DNA of 64,000 bases. Source: Dactylorhiza incarnata (taxonomy: Eukaryota > Streptophyta > Magnoliopsida > Asparagales > Orchidaceae). Below the pieces are notes generated by a model. It ran no database searches. It saw only the letters and a list, made by a program, of their open reading frames with translations, and had not been told where the DNA came from. Positions 1 through 9,139 of this stretch are shown here, one piece after another; positions within the stretch are counted from its first letter, which is position 1, and every line of letters begins with the position of its first letter. The translations under genes were made by a program, and so were the position numbers. The stretch lies in the NCBI GenBank assembly GCA_033032865.1, contig JAWHQI010000509.1:124001-188000 (forward strand). The letters run 5' to 3'.

Positions 1-435
1 CAGCTGTGCCTCCCCATCTAGTAGGAAGGTTGCCAAAGTCACTTTTTGTCCTTCCTCCGTGTCCGTGACCTTCAAGGTTTTGCGCACATTTGAGAGCCAA
101 TCCTCCGCTTGCGTCGGGGTTCCTGCCCCCGTGAACGTCGGAGGGTGGAAACTCAAAAAGTATTGCAGCTGTTGATCGGGAGCTCTTCGTGCCCTCAACG
201 GCACTGGCCTTTCCACCGCAGGTTCGGCTGCTGGAGCCTGCACTGGAGCCGCTTCATGAATAGGAGGCTGTCCGGGGACATGCCCTCCTGGTTGCGCTGT
301 GAACATCGCAAACACGGCTTCAGCGATCATCCTTACGGTTTCAGCCGAAGGAGGAGTCGGCACTGGAGTTGGTGCACTACTTGCAGTCGAACGAGGGGGT
401 CGAGACGGCCCCGATCTACTCCCAGTCGCCTATAT
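1..435 (-). CDS. Ty3/gypsy gag, N-terminal part, cut by window edge
   Basis: Read on the minus strand, this is the start of a gag polyprotein of a Ty3/gypsy element. An Ala/Pro-rich leader is followed by the typical entry to the retrotransposon gag domain: LQYFLSFHPPTFTG, then AEDWLSNVRKTLKV, then QKVTLATFLLDGEAQL, where the window ends. Gag forms the virus-like particle that packages element RNA. It lies between the primer site at 588-599 and the left window edge, as expected for an element running leftwards. The frame is open over the visible part. The true start is unclear: the sequence before the leader (TATATAG in the minus sense) could be a splice acceptor, as in the Tekay element at 16721, but no matching donor right after an ATG was found. 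Lineage is probably a chromovirus; not proven. Confidence 0.72.
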
Positions 436-460
436 ATGTACACACAACATAATTAGCGAC

Positions 461-602
461 GAAGAGATAGTATAACGCAACAAAGGAACATAGAAGTTCC
501 ATCTGAATGCTACACATATACATGTAATTCATTCCTAAAGTGGACAAAACTGGTTATTCATATGATTTAAAGGCGACGCACACACGTGCTCTGATACCAA
601 TT
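461..602 (-). promoter_or_regulatory. Gypsy 5' leader with tRNA-Met primer binding site (588-599)
   Basis: The plus strand carries GCTCTGATACCA at 588-599. Its complement TGGTATCAGAGC is the primer binding site complementary to the 3' end of initiator tRNA-Met, used by many plant Ty3/gypsy and Ty1/copia elements. It lies three bases from the LTR edge at 603, which fixes the element on the minus strand and makes the LTR at 603-2416 its 5' LTR. The rest is untranslated leader with no ORF. Confidence 0.85.
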
Positions 603-2416
603 TGTAACACCCTCCCTGTCACATAGCATATAACAGTAGGTCCGGCCGGGACCCCACGCCATATGAAATGAACAGAAGAGTGCGTTACTAAAATTAGTAG
701 TTAACAGTTAGAATTAACCATCTCAGCATCAGAGTCACGACGGAAGCATATTTTCATTTACTTGAAACCAGTTATATACATGTCCATAACATTACTCGGA
801 ATGAAATACATAACAGTTATTGCATAAGTTTGTTTACATCAAAAAGGTGGCTTGCAGACATCGGCACGCAGGCCAGCCACACATGAACAAAAGTAAACAA
901 AAGCTTTGGCCTTCAAGGGCCAGCACAGCACAGCAGCAGGGGCTTCAGCCCGCTATCTCCCGCTAGTCTCACCGGGACCTGTATAAGCAAATCCACCATT
1001 TGGTGGGAAAACAAGCAACCGGTCAGCTTTAGCTGACCAAGATTTATAACGACCCCGCCCCACACTCGGGGCGGCGGTGCTCCTTCCCTGCAAGTAAGAG
1101 TCAGCAGCATATATATATATCCGCAAACAACACCAACGGAGGCAAACCAAGCCACCCGCTTCGTGCTCTCAAGGCACACTTTGGCATACTCACTGAGTTA
1201 CGCCCTTACGCTAAGTCCTATTTCAACTTAGACAAGCAAATTGAGCTAGGCCGTACACACGAAGTTCCGGCACTCTTCCATAGTCCGGTGCACCGAGGGG
1301 CGACCTCTTCACCACTACTATGGGCGGGTTCGGATCAGCTAAGCCCGTGCTCAAATATCGCGATTCAACTATGCACGATACGGGTAAGCGTCACCTTGTG
1401 CCCGACACTTAAAGCTGGGCTTTGCAACTTCCACAGCTTTATCTGCTATACATCCAGTTCCCAAGACATTGGGTAACACTGAAGCACACAAATTGCGTGC
1501 TGGGCGCTACCGCCGGCGCTATCACTAGCGCCCGGCGCTAGCAACAGAACCTAGTTCTGCCCGGCACTGGTAACAGAAATCTGTACTGCCACCTCTGGGA
1601 AAACACCTCCAGATATCAACACTGGTAGCTCACCTGGAGCTACTGCCGGCGCTACCGCTAGCGCCCGGCGCTAGTGACAGGACTCAGTTCTGCCACCAAA
1701 GTTCGGGTACAGCCTGGGAAACACCTCCAGGTCCTATTTTCTGTACAACAACAGTCACATGACCCGAATCACAGCACGTACACGGAATTGTTTTCGGCAC
1801 TTTACACGCACTAATCATCACCAATCCGGCTCGACCTGTCCGGATGGGCTTCACACAGCATGCCTATGTCCGTAATACCGTTTCAGACTCTATATGCAAT
1901 TTGTGGGGGAAATCACTTCAACCCACCGGAATAGCCGATCTACTAATTAGTAGAAGTATTCCAAAACACATGCAAATCAAAGGACGTTCATGTCCAAGGA
2001 TTAAGGAGGAGAATCGTTACCCTCGTACGCCGTTTCGGTGCCATAGAACTGAGAGGGAAAGGCTGGACTCCGCGGTGGCACAAGCGCAAGCATGCAGATG
2101 ATATCTCCCTCCTGGCACAACGAAAGCGCAACGCTAACGGATCTCCCTCCTTGCTCCTAGCCCTCTGCCCTCAGCTCTCCTCTCAGCTCTCAGCTCAGGA
2201 AAAAGGCAGAAAATGAGAAAGGAGTCGGATTTTTGGGGAATTTATGATTTTCCCGCTACCGCCGACACTAGCACTAGCGCCTGGCGCTAGCCTTGAGTCG
2301 GTACCGTTCTGAGCCACTAACGCCGGCGCTAGCGCTAGCGCCTGGCGCTAGCTCCCTGACTTCAACTCATGCTCATTTTTGGTATTTTGGGTGCACATGC
2401 CATTTGGGGTCTTACA
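603..2416 (-). repeat. 5' LTR of the minus-strand gypsy element
   Basis: The edges are TGTAACACCC at 603 and GGGTCTTACA ending at 2416; in the element's sense this is TGTAAG...GTTACA, with the TG/CA ends usual for LTRs. One edge abuts the primer site. The other interrupts a copia reverse transcriptase coding region (resuming at 2417), so this element inserted into the older copia element. Length is about 1.8 kb. No convincing gene lies inside; short frames at 913-1179 and 1844-2101 show no family features. GGCGCTAGCGCC-type palindrome clusters occur at 1505-1705 and 2258-2352. The target duplication cannot be checked because the other end is outside the window. Confidence 0.8.
1505..1705. repeat. 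Cluster of GGCGCTAGCGCC-type palindromes
   Basis: Repeated words of the type CCGGCGCTA, CTAGCGCCCGGCGCTAG and GCTACCGC(T)AGCGCC occur here, spaced by short phrases such as AACAGAACCTAGTTCTGCC. A second cluster at 2258-2352 includes CGGCGCTAGCGCTAGCGCC. Many words are perfect or near-perfect palindromes rich in CpG and GCGC. Very similar words recur in a copia LTR (45160-45430) and a copia 3' region (41103-41152, 52654-52700). Confidence 0.8.
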
Positions 2417-3146
2417 CCCATGCCCTCCAATGTTGTTGTTGACAATGATGAATCAGGGGAACCTGTTGATCAGAAAGTGTATAGAGCAATTGTTGGCTCT
2501 TTACTTTATCTAACAGCTAGCAGACCTGACATAATGTTTGCTACATGTATTTGTGCTAGATTCCAAGTTAACCCCAAAGAATCTCACCTAATTGTATTAA
2601 AAAGAATTTTGAGATATATAAAGGGTTGTCCAAATCTAGGACTCTGGTATCCAACAACATCAGAATTTGAATTAACTGGATTCTCAGATTCTGATTATGC
2701 TGGATGCAGAGTAGACAGGAAAAGCACATCAGGAACTTGCCAGTTTCTTGGTGATAGGCTAGTGTCTTGGTTTTGTAAGAAACAAACATGTGTCTACATC
2801 AACAGCTGAAGCAGAATATATTGCTGCAGCAGTTGCTGCTCACAGATATTGTGGATATAAAATCAACTTCTAGACTATGGTATCAACTTAAATAATTCAA
2901 TTATATTTTGTGACAATACTAGTGCAATATCTATAGCACAAAATCCAGTACTCCATAGTAGGACTAAACACATAGAAATTAGGCACCACTTTATCAGAGA
3001 TAATGTGGATAAAAATAAAATTTGCCTACAATTCATTTCTACTGACTTACAAAGGGCTGATATTTTCATCAAACCCTTGGATGAAAAGAAACATATTTTC
3101 TTTATAAATCAGCTAGGAATGATAGATGGAGATTCAATTAATTAAA
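2417..3146 (+). pseudogene. Ty1/copia (SIRE-like) reverse transcriptase end and RNase H, broken
   Basis: The 3' end of a copia pol. Visible motifs are VDQKVYRAIVGSLLYLTASRPDI, the conserved end of the RT region, then LGLWYP, GFSDSDYAGCRVDRKSTSGTC and FLGDRLVSW of the RNase H domain. After SWFCKKQ a frameshift near 2790 moves the frame. STAEAEYIAAA follows in the next frame, and another shift near 2860 precedes the last part (DNTSAISIAQNP, HSRTKHIEIRHHF, DIFIKPL), which ends at about 3144. RNase H removes RNA from the RNA-DNA hybrid during reverse transcription. Upstream RT, integrase and gag are cut off by the gypsy LTR at 2416. Two frameshifts make it a dead remnant. The motif wording fits the SIRE/Maximus lineage. 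Confidence 0.88.
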
Positions 3147-4428
3147 AAAAAATTATATCTTTTATTTATCCCTTTGGTTTTGAATTAAGTTTAGTTGGTT
3201 TGCGTCTGAGCAGCTGAGACAAGCTCTCAGTCTCAACAAAATAGCTGAGACAAGCTATTAATCTCAGCTGAACCGCTGAGACAAGGCCTTGGGCCGCTGA
3301 GAAGCTTTCTGGATCCGCTGAGACCAAACCTCTGAGATGATATCTATTAGATCCAGGGATCGACGAAGACAAGCTAGATCGTCGAACTGAGATCGGCGAA
3401 AATTAAATTTTCGTCGAACCCAGTCTGATGAAAGCTAAGTCTTTTCGACTTCTGATCTCTTTCATTAATCAAATCTTTTATTTCATCTTAACTGTATGCC
3501 TACAGAAATTGCTTCTCCTTCCAGTTCCTTTGCACTTGATCTCTATTTTCTTTTGCAGGAACAATGACAATATTTCTTCAAAAAGTGCATCCTTCCCTAC
3601 CTTCTATACAATTGTCCCTTCTTCTAGGGGCCTAGCTCCAGGTCTTCCTGAAACTAGGCAGGGGGAGATGTTTTGAAGAAGCTCCTTCTTGGCAGGGGGA
3701 TATGTTTTGATGAAACTCCTTTTTGTTAGGGGGAGATGCTCTCCTTTTTGATAGGGGGAGATATTTTTTGTAGAAACTCAAGTTTCAAGGGGAGATGTTG
3801 TATGAAGAAGCAAAAACTTTGAAGAAGCAGTTTCAGTTCTATATGAAGAAGCAAAAATCAGTTATTGATGAAGAAGCTCTTTCTGATAGGTTTCAGTCAT
3901 TTGAAGAAGCTCACGGCAGTTTTTATTTCTGTTTGAAGATTCAGATATGACAGATGCAAATGCAGATTTAGAAATAATTATAAAGCTTTTCAGACAGATT
4001 ATAAAGCTTTTCAGTTCCAGTTCAAGTTCAGATTTCAGTTACAGTTGAAGTAACAGATAAAGTTGATTTGGTGAAGTCACCTCCAACTTAAGTTCCAATA
4101 TATTTCAGAAAGCAAGATTCAATTCAGATAAACAAATTCAGAAAGCTGAAGGCAAGGATTTCAGTTTCAGTTCTCTACAATGTCAGAATTCAGAAAACAA
4201 GAATTTGAAAGGCAAATCACATTCAACCTCCTTCAGAGAAAGTCAAAAGGTTCTGAATATTTGTTTTTACCGTTTCTGTTTTCAATGTAAAATTTCAAAA
4301 CTCAGAGTATCATATTTTATATCTGCTGAAATATTTAAAATCTGTCAGATATATAAGCTCTGTTGTTTTGTTGTTTATTTTGTTATTCAATTTTTGTCAA
4401 ATAGTGTCCTAACCCAAATAGGGGGGAT
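3147..4428 (+). other. Copia 3' non-coding region with several polypurine tracts
   Basis: No supported gene. Features are: a block rich in GCTGAGACAAGC-like words (about 3205-3330), four TTCGTCGAA-related words at 3360-3430, and then several polypurine tracts such as GGCAGGGGGAGATG (3658), GGCAGGGGGATATG and TTAGGGGGAGATG between 3655 and 3800. A last tract, AAATAGGGGGGAT, ends next to the LTR start at 4429. Multiple upstream polypurine tracts are known in SIRE-type elements. A long AAGAAGC- and CAG-rich stretch (3780-4240) is low in complexity and shows no domain. Confidence 0.7.
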
Positions 4429-6073
4429 TGTTGGAACAACCCTAATACTGATTTGGGCTAAGATCACTATCTGTTGACTATGACTAAGTTGACCCCAATG
4501 TATAGTCTAAGGGTCAAGTTTTTAGGTTGTTAGAACTTAAGGAAAAGATCAGTTTCTACATTCGACGAACTCCATACTGCGTTCGACGAACTCCATTCTG
4601 CGTTCGACGAACGGCATGCTCCAGTTCGACGGACTTGCCAAGGTTTTGCGTTCGACGAACTCTATTCTGCGTTCGACGAACTCCTCTCTGCGTTCGACGA
4701 ACTTGCTCTCCAGCTCGACGCACTCAGTTCTCCAGCCAGTCCAGCAGTTTATCTCTTCAGTTCGACGAACTTCATTCTGCGTTCGACGAACTCAGCTCTG
4801 CGTTCGAAGAATAAGTATCAAGATGTTCAGATCGATGAAAGTTCTTCTCAGCTCGACGAATTCAATATTCCAGCTAGCTTATCATATTTTATCTCTCAGT
4901 TCGACGACCTCCAGCTTGAGATCGACGAACTCCAGATTGTGTTCGACGAATTTATTCAGATCGACGAAATTTCTCTTCAGTTCAGTATTTCAGACAGATC
5001 ATTTTTATTCTATTCTCTGAACTCAGATCGACTATCAGCAACAAATCTATTTCTTCCAGATAAGTCAAGGATTATATCTTTCCTTTTATTATTCTTTTAT
5101 TTCGAGAAAGTGGCCGTTGACACATTTTGAAAAAGGACACTTTCATGGAAAAGGAAAAGAATTAAAGGATACAGTTTCAAGAAAATCTTTTCAGAATATT
5201 ATATTCCTTAATTAAAAGATTTGTTTACAAAATCAGTCAGAATATTTCAAAGAAATAGGGAAGAAGAAGATTTACAGGATTACAGCAGAACAGCAAGAAG
5301 GAAGAAAGAAAATTACAGTCGAGAGGAAGAAGAAAAAGAAATATACAGAAAGCCAAAAAGCTTTACAGATCTTCATCTTCCTCAAGCAGCACCTCTCAAT
5401 CTCTGAGAACATCAACATTATTCTCTCAGTGATTTTGCTGCAAGTTCAAATCTTCAAGAGCAACAAACAATCTGAGAAACCTTTGTCTCTCAGATTCATC
5501 AGCTATCAAGGAAGATCTACATTCAAGAGAAAGCTCCATCCTCAACTGTCAACTATTTTCTATCAGACAGGGGAGCTTTATAACATCAAATCCACTAGTC
5601 TTCTCTCAGATTATTGACAGAGAAGAATTTCATAATCCTTTTTATCCCATCTTGTACATGGTTCTAACTCCCTTCAAAAGTTAAACCATTGGTGGCAGGG
5701 CACCTGAACAAAAACCTGTAGTTTGGTTTGAGCACCTGATCAAAAGCTCAGTGGTGTATTGGGAACCTGATCAAAACCCCATTGGTGATAGGGCACCTGA
5801 TAAAAAAACCTAGTGGATTCCTACCAAGGGTGGTAGAAGAGTAGATGTACCCAGGTTTATTGGGGAACTACTATAGATCATTGTGTCTTTTGTGTTCTTG
5901 TTTATTTTTCTGTGTTGTGCTGTGTGTTCTTTATTTTGTTTTTATAACTCACTCAGTACACATATATATATCACTATTTTAACTCCGCTATAAAAATAAG
6001 TGAAAAACTTTTTAATAAACTATTCACCCCCCCCCCCCCCCCCCCTCTAGAGTAAATCTAAGATCTAACCTCA
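4429..6073 (+). repeat. Copia (SIRE-like) LTR
   Basis: It begins TGTTGGAACAACCC directly after a polypurine tract and ends near CTCTAGAG...CTAACCTCA at about 6073, after TTCACC and a run of 19 C. TTCACCCCC followed by CTCTAGAG is a common end for plant SIRE-like LTRs. The right edge abuts Tat-type RT coding sequence at 6074, so the copia element inserted into that Tat-like pol. The exact last base is uncertain by a few bases. An array of TTCGACGAA words fills 4559-4975. Periodic GGTGGCAGGGCACCTGA phrases appear around 5690-5800. The frames at 4527-5020 arise from this array and are not genes. Confidence 0.75.
4559..4975. repeat. Array of TTCGACGAAC(TC) words inside the copia LTR
   Basis: About 14 copies of TTCGACGAA or one-base variants, usually as GTTCGACGAACTCC followed by a short linker such as ATTCTGC. 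TTCGACGAA is complementary to TTCGTCGAA, so the word is close to palindromic. Spacing varies from 18 to about 50 bases, so this is not a simple satellite. The same word is arrayed in other elements at 25455-25745, 31840-32320, 41773-42145 and 53290-53675. Confidence 0.85.
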
Positions 6074-6712
6074 CTTTCACCAAACATGCCTGAAAGACAG
6101 CTTCCCCCTCCCAATGATCGATCAGCTAGTCGATGCAACGGCCGGACATGAACTCCTCGGCTTCATGGACGCTTGCTCAGGTTTCAACCAGATCAGAATG
6201 AACCCGATAGACGAGGAGCACAGCGCATTCCGAACAGATAAGGGGGTCAACTGCTACAAAGTCATGTCATTCAGTCTCAAGAATGTTTGGGCAACATACC
6301 AGAGATTGATGAATAAAGCATTCAAAGATCTCATCGGAAAGACAATGGAAGTGTACGTAGATGATGTGCTAGTAAAGAGCGTTCATCGACACGACCACCT
6401 GGAAGACTTAGAAAGATGCTTTCAGCTCCTTCGCCGCTTCCAAATGCGGCTCAACCCTAGCAAATGCGCATTTGGCATGACAACTGGAAAGTTTTTTGGT
6501 TTCATGTCACACACCGGGGAATCGAGGCAAATCCCGAGAAGATCAAGGTGCTAGGAGACATGTCCCCGCCACGTTCCGTTAAGGAAGTAAATGGGAGGAT
6601 TATCGCGCTCTCACGGTTCTTGGCACGGACAGGAGATAAATATCTCCCTTTCTTCAAAATTCTGCGGGGGGCACGTCATTCAGGACTTCAATGGACGAAC
6701 GAGTGTCAGACG
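6074..6712 (+). pseudogene. Tat/Retand-like Ty3/gypsy reverse transcriptase
   Basis: Starting a few codons inside the RT domain: CLKDSFPLPMIDQLVDATAG, then FMDACSGFNQI, then MPFGL replaced by MSFSLKN, then MEVYVDDVLVKS with an intact catalytic YVDD, then RLNPSKCAFG. A frameshift near 6505 moves to RGIEANPEKI and a third-frame segment (SRFLARTGDKYLPFFKIL). Wording such as DATAGHELLGFMDA and KCAFGMTTGKF is typical of the Tat clade (Retand/Ogre-like). The N-terminal half of pol and gag are missing because a copia LTR ends at 6073. Not functional. Confidence 0.87.
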
Positions 6713-7160
6713 TCTTTTGAGCTCTCAAACAGTACTTGCCTCACCACCGCTCTTGTCAAAGCCTATCCCAGGAGAAGTCTTATACCTCTACCTGACAATA
6801 TCCCCAACTGCAGTCAGCTCGGTGCTGGTTAAAGACGAAGGAGGAGTTCCAAGGCCCGTCTATTACCTTAACAAAGTCCTTACCGACACCGAAACCAGAT
6901 ATCCGGCGGCTGACAAAATGACTTTCACTCTTGTCTTTTCCGCAAGAAAACTTTGGCCTTACTTCCAGGCCCACACGATAAAGGTGCTGACCCAATTACC
7001 GTTACAAGCCATCCTCTAGAAATCGGAGGTATCATGAAGGTTGGTAAAGCGGGCGGTCGAGCTATGTGAGTTCGATATCCACTTCCTGCCTTGGACAGAC
7101 ATCAAATCTCAAGTACTTCCTGACTTCATCATGGAAAACACCCTCCCGCCGGAGTACGTC
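6713..7160 (+). pseudogene. Tat-like RT-linked RNase H and connection region, broken
   Basis: Continues the pol above. Visible pieces are LYLTISPTAVSSVLVKD, then GVPRPVYYLNKVLTDTETRY, then KMTFTLVFSARKLWPYFQAH, the degenerate RNase H that follows RT in Ty3/gypsy elements, and then RAVELCEFDIHFLPW and QVLPDFI, the linker before the second RNase H. A stop at 7017-7019 and frame changes near 6715 and 7020 interrupt it. Confidence 0.82.
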
Positions 7161-7672
7161 CCCGTTAAAGACACCTCCGCCGCTCGATGGACTCTCTACG
7201 TCTACGGGGCCTTTGCGATCGAAGGAGCAGGAGCAGGGTTACTCCTAATTAGCCCAGAAGATATAACTATAGAGTACGACCTCAGGCTGAAGTTCCCGAC
7301 AACCAACAACATCGCAGAATACGAGGCTGTGATCGTTGGTCTCCAACTCGTCATCGACCTTAAGGAGAAGAACCTGACGATCTACACAGATTCACAACTG
7401 GTGGTCTCGCAGATTGAGGGGGATTACGAGGCAAGAAGTGACCAGATGGCCAATACCACACGTTCGTGAAGACTCTCCTCCAAAAGATACCCACATATCA
7501 AGTCTTGCACATCCCAAGGGAGCATAACTCAAGGGCTGACGCGCTCTCCAAACTCGCAACCTCCCCTTCCAACTACCAATCTCGGTGGCGCCGGGTTGAA
7601 GACATCGTGATCCCAAGCATCCAAGGGGCGTGGAAGATCGTTGAAATCGACAGAGAAGATCATCCTAGATGA
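7161..7672 (+). pseudogene. Tat-type second (archaeal-like) RNase H
   Basis: WTLYVYGAFAIEGAGAGLLL, then NNIAEYEAVIVGLQL, then IYTDSQLVVSQIEGDYEA, and after a frameshift near 7465, HIPREHNSRADALSKLA. This is the additional archaeal-type RNase H domain that marks the Tat lineage of Ty3/gypsy elements. The usual first catalytic residue, in a YVDGS-like motif, is here YVYGA, so the active site is damaged; the second (AEYEA) and third (TDSQ) acidic positions are visible. Split by one frameshift. Confidence 0.87.
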
Positions 7673-7738
7673 CCCCTCTCCAGGCCTACATGGAAAGACG
7701 AGACCTCCCCGACGACCGCATAGAAGCACGATGACTAC

Positions 7739-7982
7739 GGATACGAGCAGCCTCGTTCATCGTCATCGAAGGGGAGCTCTACCGACGGGCCTTCTCAGGA
7801 CCCTTCCTAAAATTCCTTCCAGAAACAGAAGCAAAATACGCTTTAAAGGAGGTTCACAGTGGTATCTGCGGAGAACACCTGGGCGCCAGAGCTCTGGTTC
7901 GAAAGATCCTGCGTCAGGGTTTTTATTGGCCAATCATGAAGAAAGACTCGACCGGTTGCAAGAGCTGTCAATTCCACGCGAA
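7739..7982 (+). pseudogene. Tat-like integrase zinc-binding domain, cut off
   Basis: In one frame: FIVIEGELYRRAFSGPFLKF, then EVHSGICGEHLGARAL, then GFYWPIMKKD and CKSCQFHAN. This is the H2C2 zinc finger of a Tat-type integrase with His and Cys residues visible. Coding stops at 7982, where the LTR of a minus-strand element (TGTTGAAACC) begins. The catalytic core is absent here. A Tat integrase C-terminus of matching type appears at 46290, after the later insertions. Confidence 0.85.
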
Positions 7983-9135
7983 TGTTGAAACCAATAAATT
8001 GGTCTCTTGTGGAGTTCGGGCCCTCAACAAGTGGGGGGGGGGGGTGACCTCACACTTACTTCTCCCAAGGGAGAGCTCTGGGCTAAGAGGCTAAGGAACT
8101 AGGAACAAGGCCAAGGGCTTAGCGAGGAGGTCCCACCACACACCCGAAAGTTCTTAGAGCGCTTTCCCTCCCAAGTCAATGCTAAGCTTGGGCACCTTTG
8201 GTGGCTCTCTCCACCCAACAAAAGGAACTTAGGGGGAGAGGTGTCCAAGAGCGAAGTCCCTCCAAACATTGCCCCCTTGGTCCTATTTATAGGATTTTGA
8301 ACTTGGTCTGCCAATAGCCACAATCTGGCCTACGAGATTACGAAAATACCCTCAAGTTTGGCCTGCCAATAGCCAAATCCTGCCATCCTGAGGCGCTAAA
8401 CGCAGACCCCCCCTCTTGGGGTTGGGCGAGAGGGGGCAGGCTACCCCCTTACTGGGGCGGGGGCGAGAGGGGGGCAGGCCGACCTCGCCCCTCCCCCCCC
8501 CCCCCCCCTGCTGGGGCGGGGGCGAGAGGGGGGCAGGCCGCCCCTCACCATCTCGCCCCCTTCTTGGGTGGGGGCGAGAGGGGGGCAGGCCGCCCCTCCT
8601 CCTCTCTCGCCCCTGCTGGGGTGGGGACGAGAGGGGGGCAGGCCGCCCCTCCTCCCCTCGCCTCCCTGCTGGGGTAGGGGCGAGAGGGGGGCAGGCCGCC
8701 CCTCCTCCCCTCGCCCCCCTGCTGGGGTGGGGGCGAGAGGGGGCAGGCCGCCCCTCCTCCCCTCGCCCCCCTGCTGGGGTGGAGGCGAGAGGGGGGCAGG
8801 CCGCCCCTCCTTCCCTCGCCCCCCTGCTAGGGTGGGGGCGAAAGGGGGGCAGGATGCCCCTCCTTCGCTCGCCACCCTGCTGGGGTGGGGGCAAGAGGGG
8901 GCATGCCGCGCCTCCTCCCCTCGCCCCCCTGCTGGTGTGGGGGCGAGAGGGGGGAAGGCCACCCCTCCTCCCCTCGCCCCCTGCTGGTGTGGGGGTGATA
9001 GGGGGGCAGGCCGCCCCTCCTCCCCTCGCCCCCCTGCTGGGGTGGGGGCGAGAGGGGGGCAGGCCTCCCCTCGCCCCCTGCTGGGGTAGGGGCGAGAGGG
9101 AGGCCGGCTAGCGGAGCCACCTCGGGGGAAAAATA
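7983..9135 (-). repeat. 3' LTR of the gag-only Tat-like element
   Basis: The outer edge is TGTTGAAACC at 7983. The first 460 or so bases match the copy at 27348-27820 closely, including GTTCGGGCCCTCAACAAG and the phrase around AGGGAGAGCTCTGGGC. The inner edge is not certain; the stretch from 8450 to 9110 is a GC-rich tandem array and may belong to the LTR, because the 27348 copy also enters this motif before it is cut. Long proline/glycine frames here on both strands come from the repeats. Confidence 0.65.
8450..9110. repeat. GC-rich tandem array, about 53-bp unit
   Basis: About 12 degenerate copies of a unit of about 53 bp containing CTGCTGGGGTGGGGGCGAGA and GGGGGGCAGGCCGCCCCTCC. Stop codons are absent in several frames on both strands, so it gives long spurious Pro/Gly/Arg reading frames. 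G-runs and C-runs alternate, so strong secondary structure is likely. A poly-C run near 8490 may be unstable in assembly. A weaker relative of the motif occurs in the gag 5' part at 26910-27065. Confidence 0.85.
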
Positions 9136-9139
9136 CTCA

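Noticed and set aside
913..2101. Short frames in the minus-strand gypsy LTR
   Set aside because: No domain; the stretch is bounded by LTR edges and a primer site.
4527..5020. RRTPFCVRRT-type repeated peptides
   Set aside because: Translation of the TTCGACGAA array in two frames; no known domain and inside a copia LTR.
8352..9120. Long overlapping Pro/Gly/Arg-rich reading frames on both strands
   Set aside because: They are produced by the 53-bp GC-rich tandem repeat, which lacks stops in several frames. No domain, no start context, mirrored on both strands.
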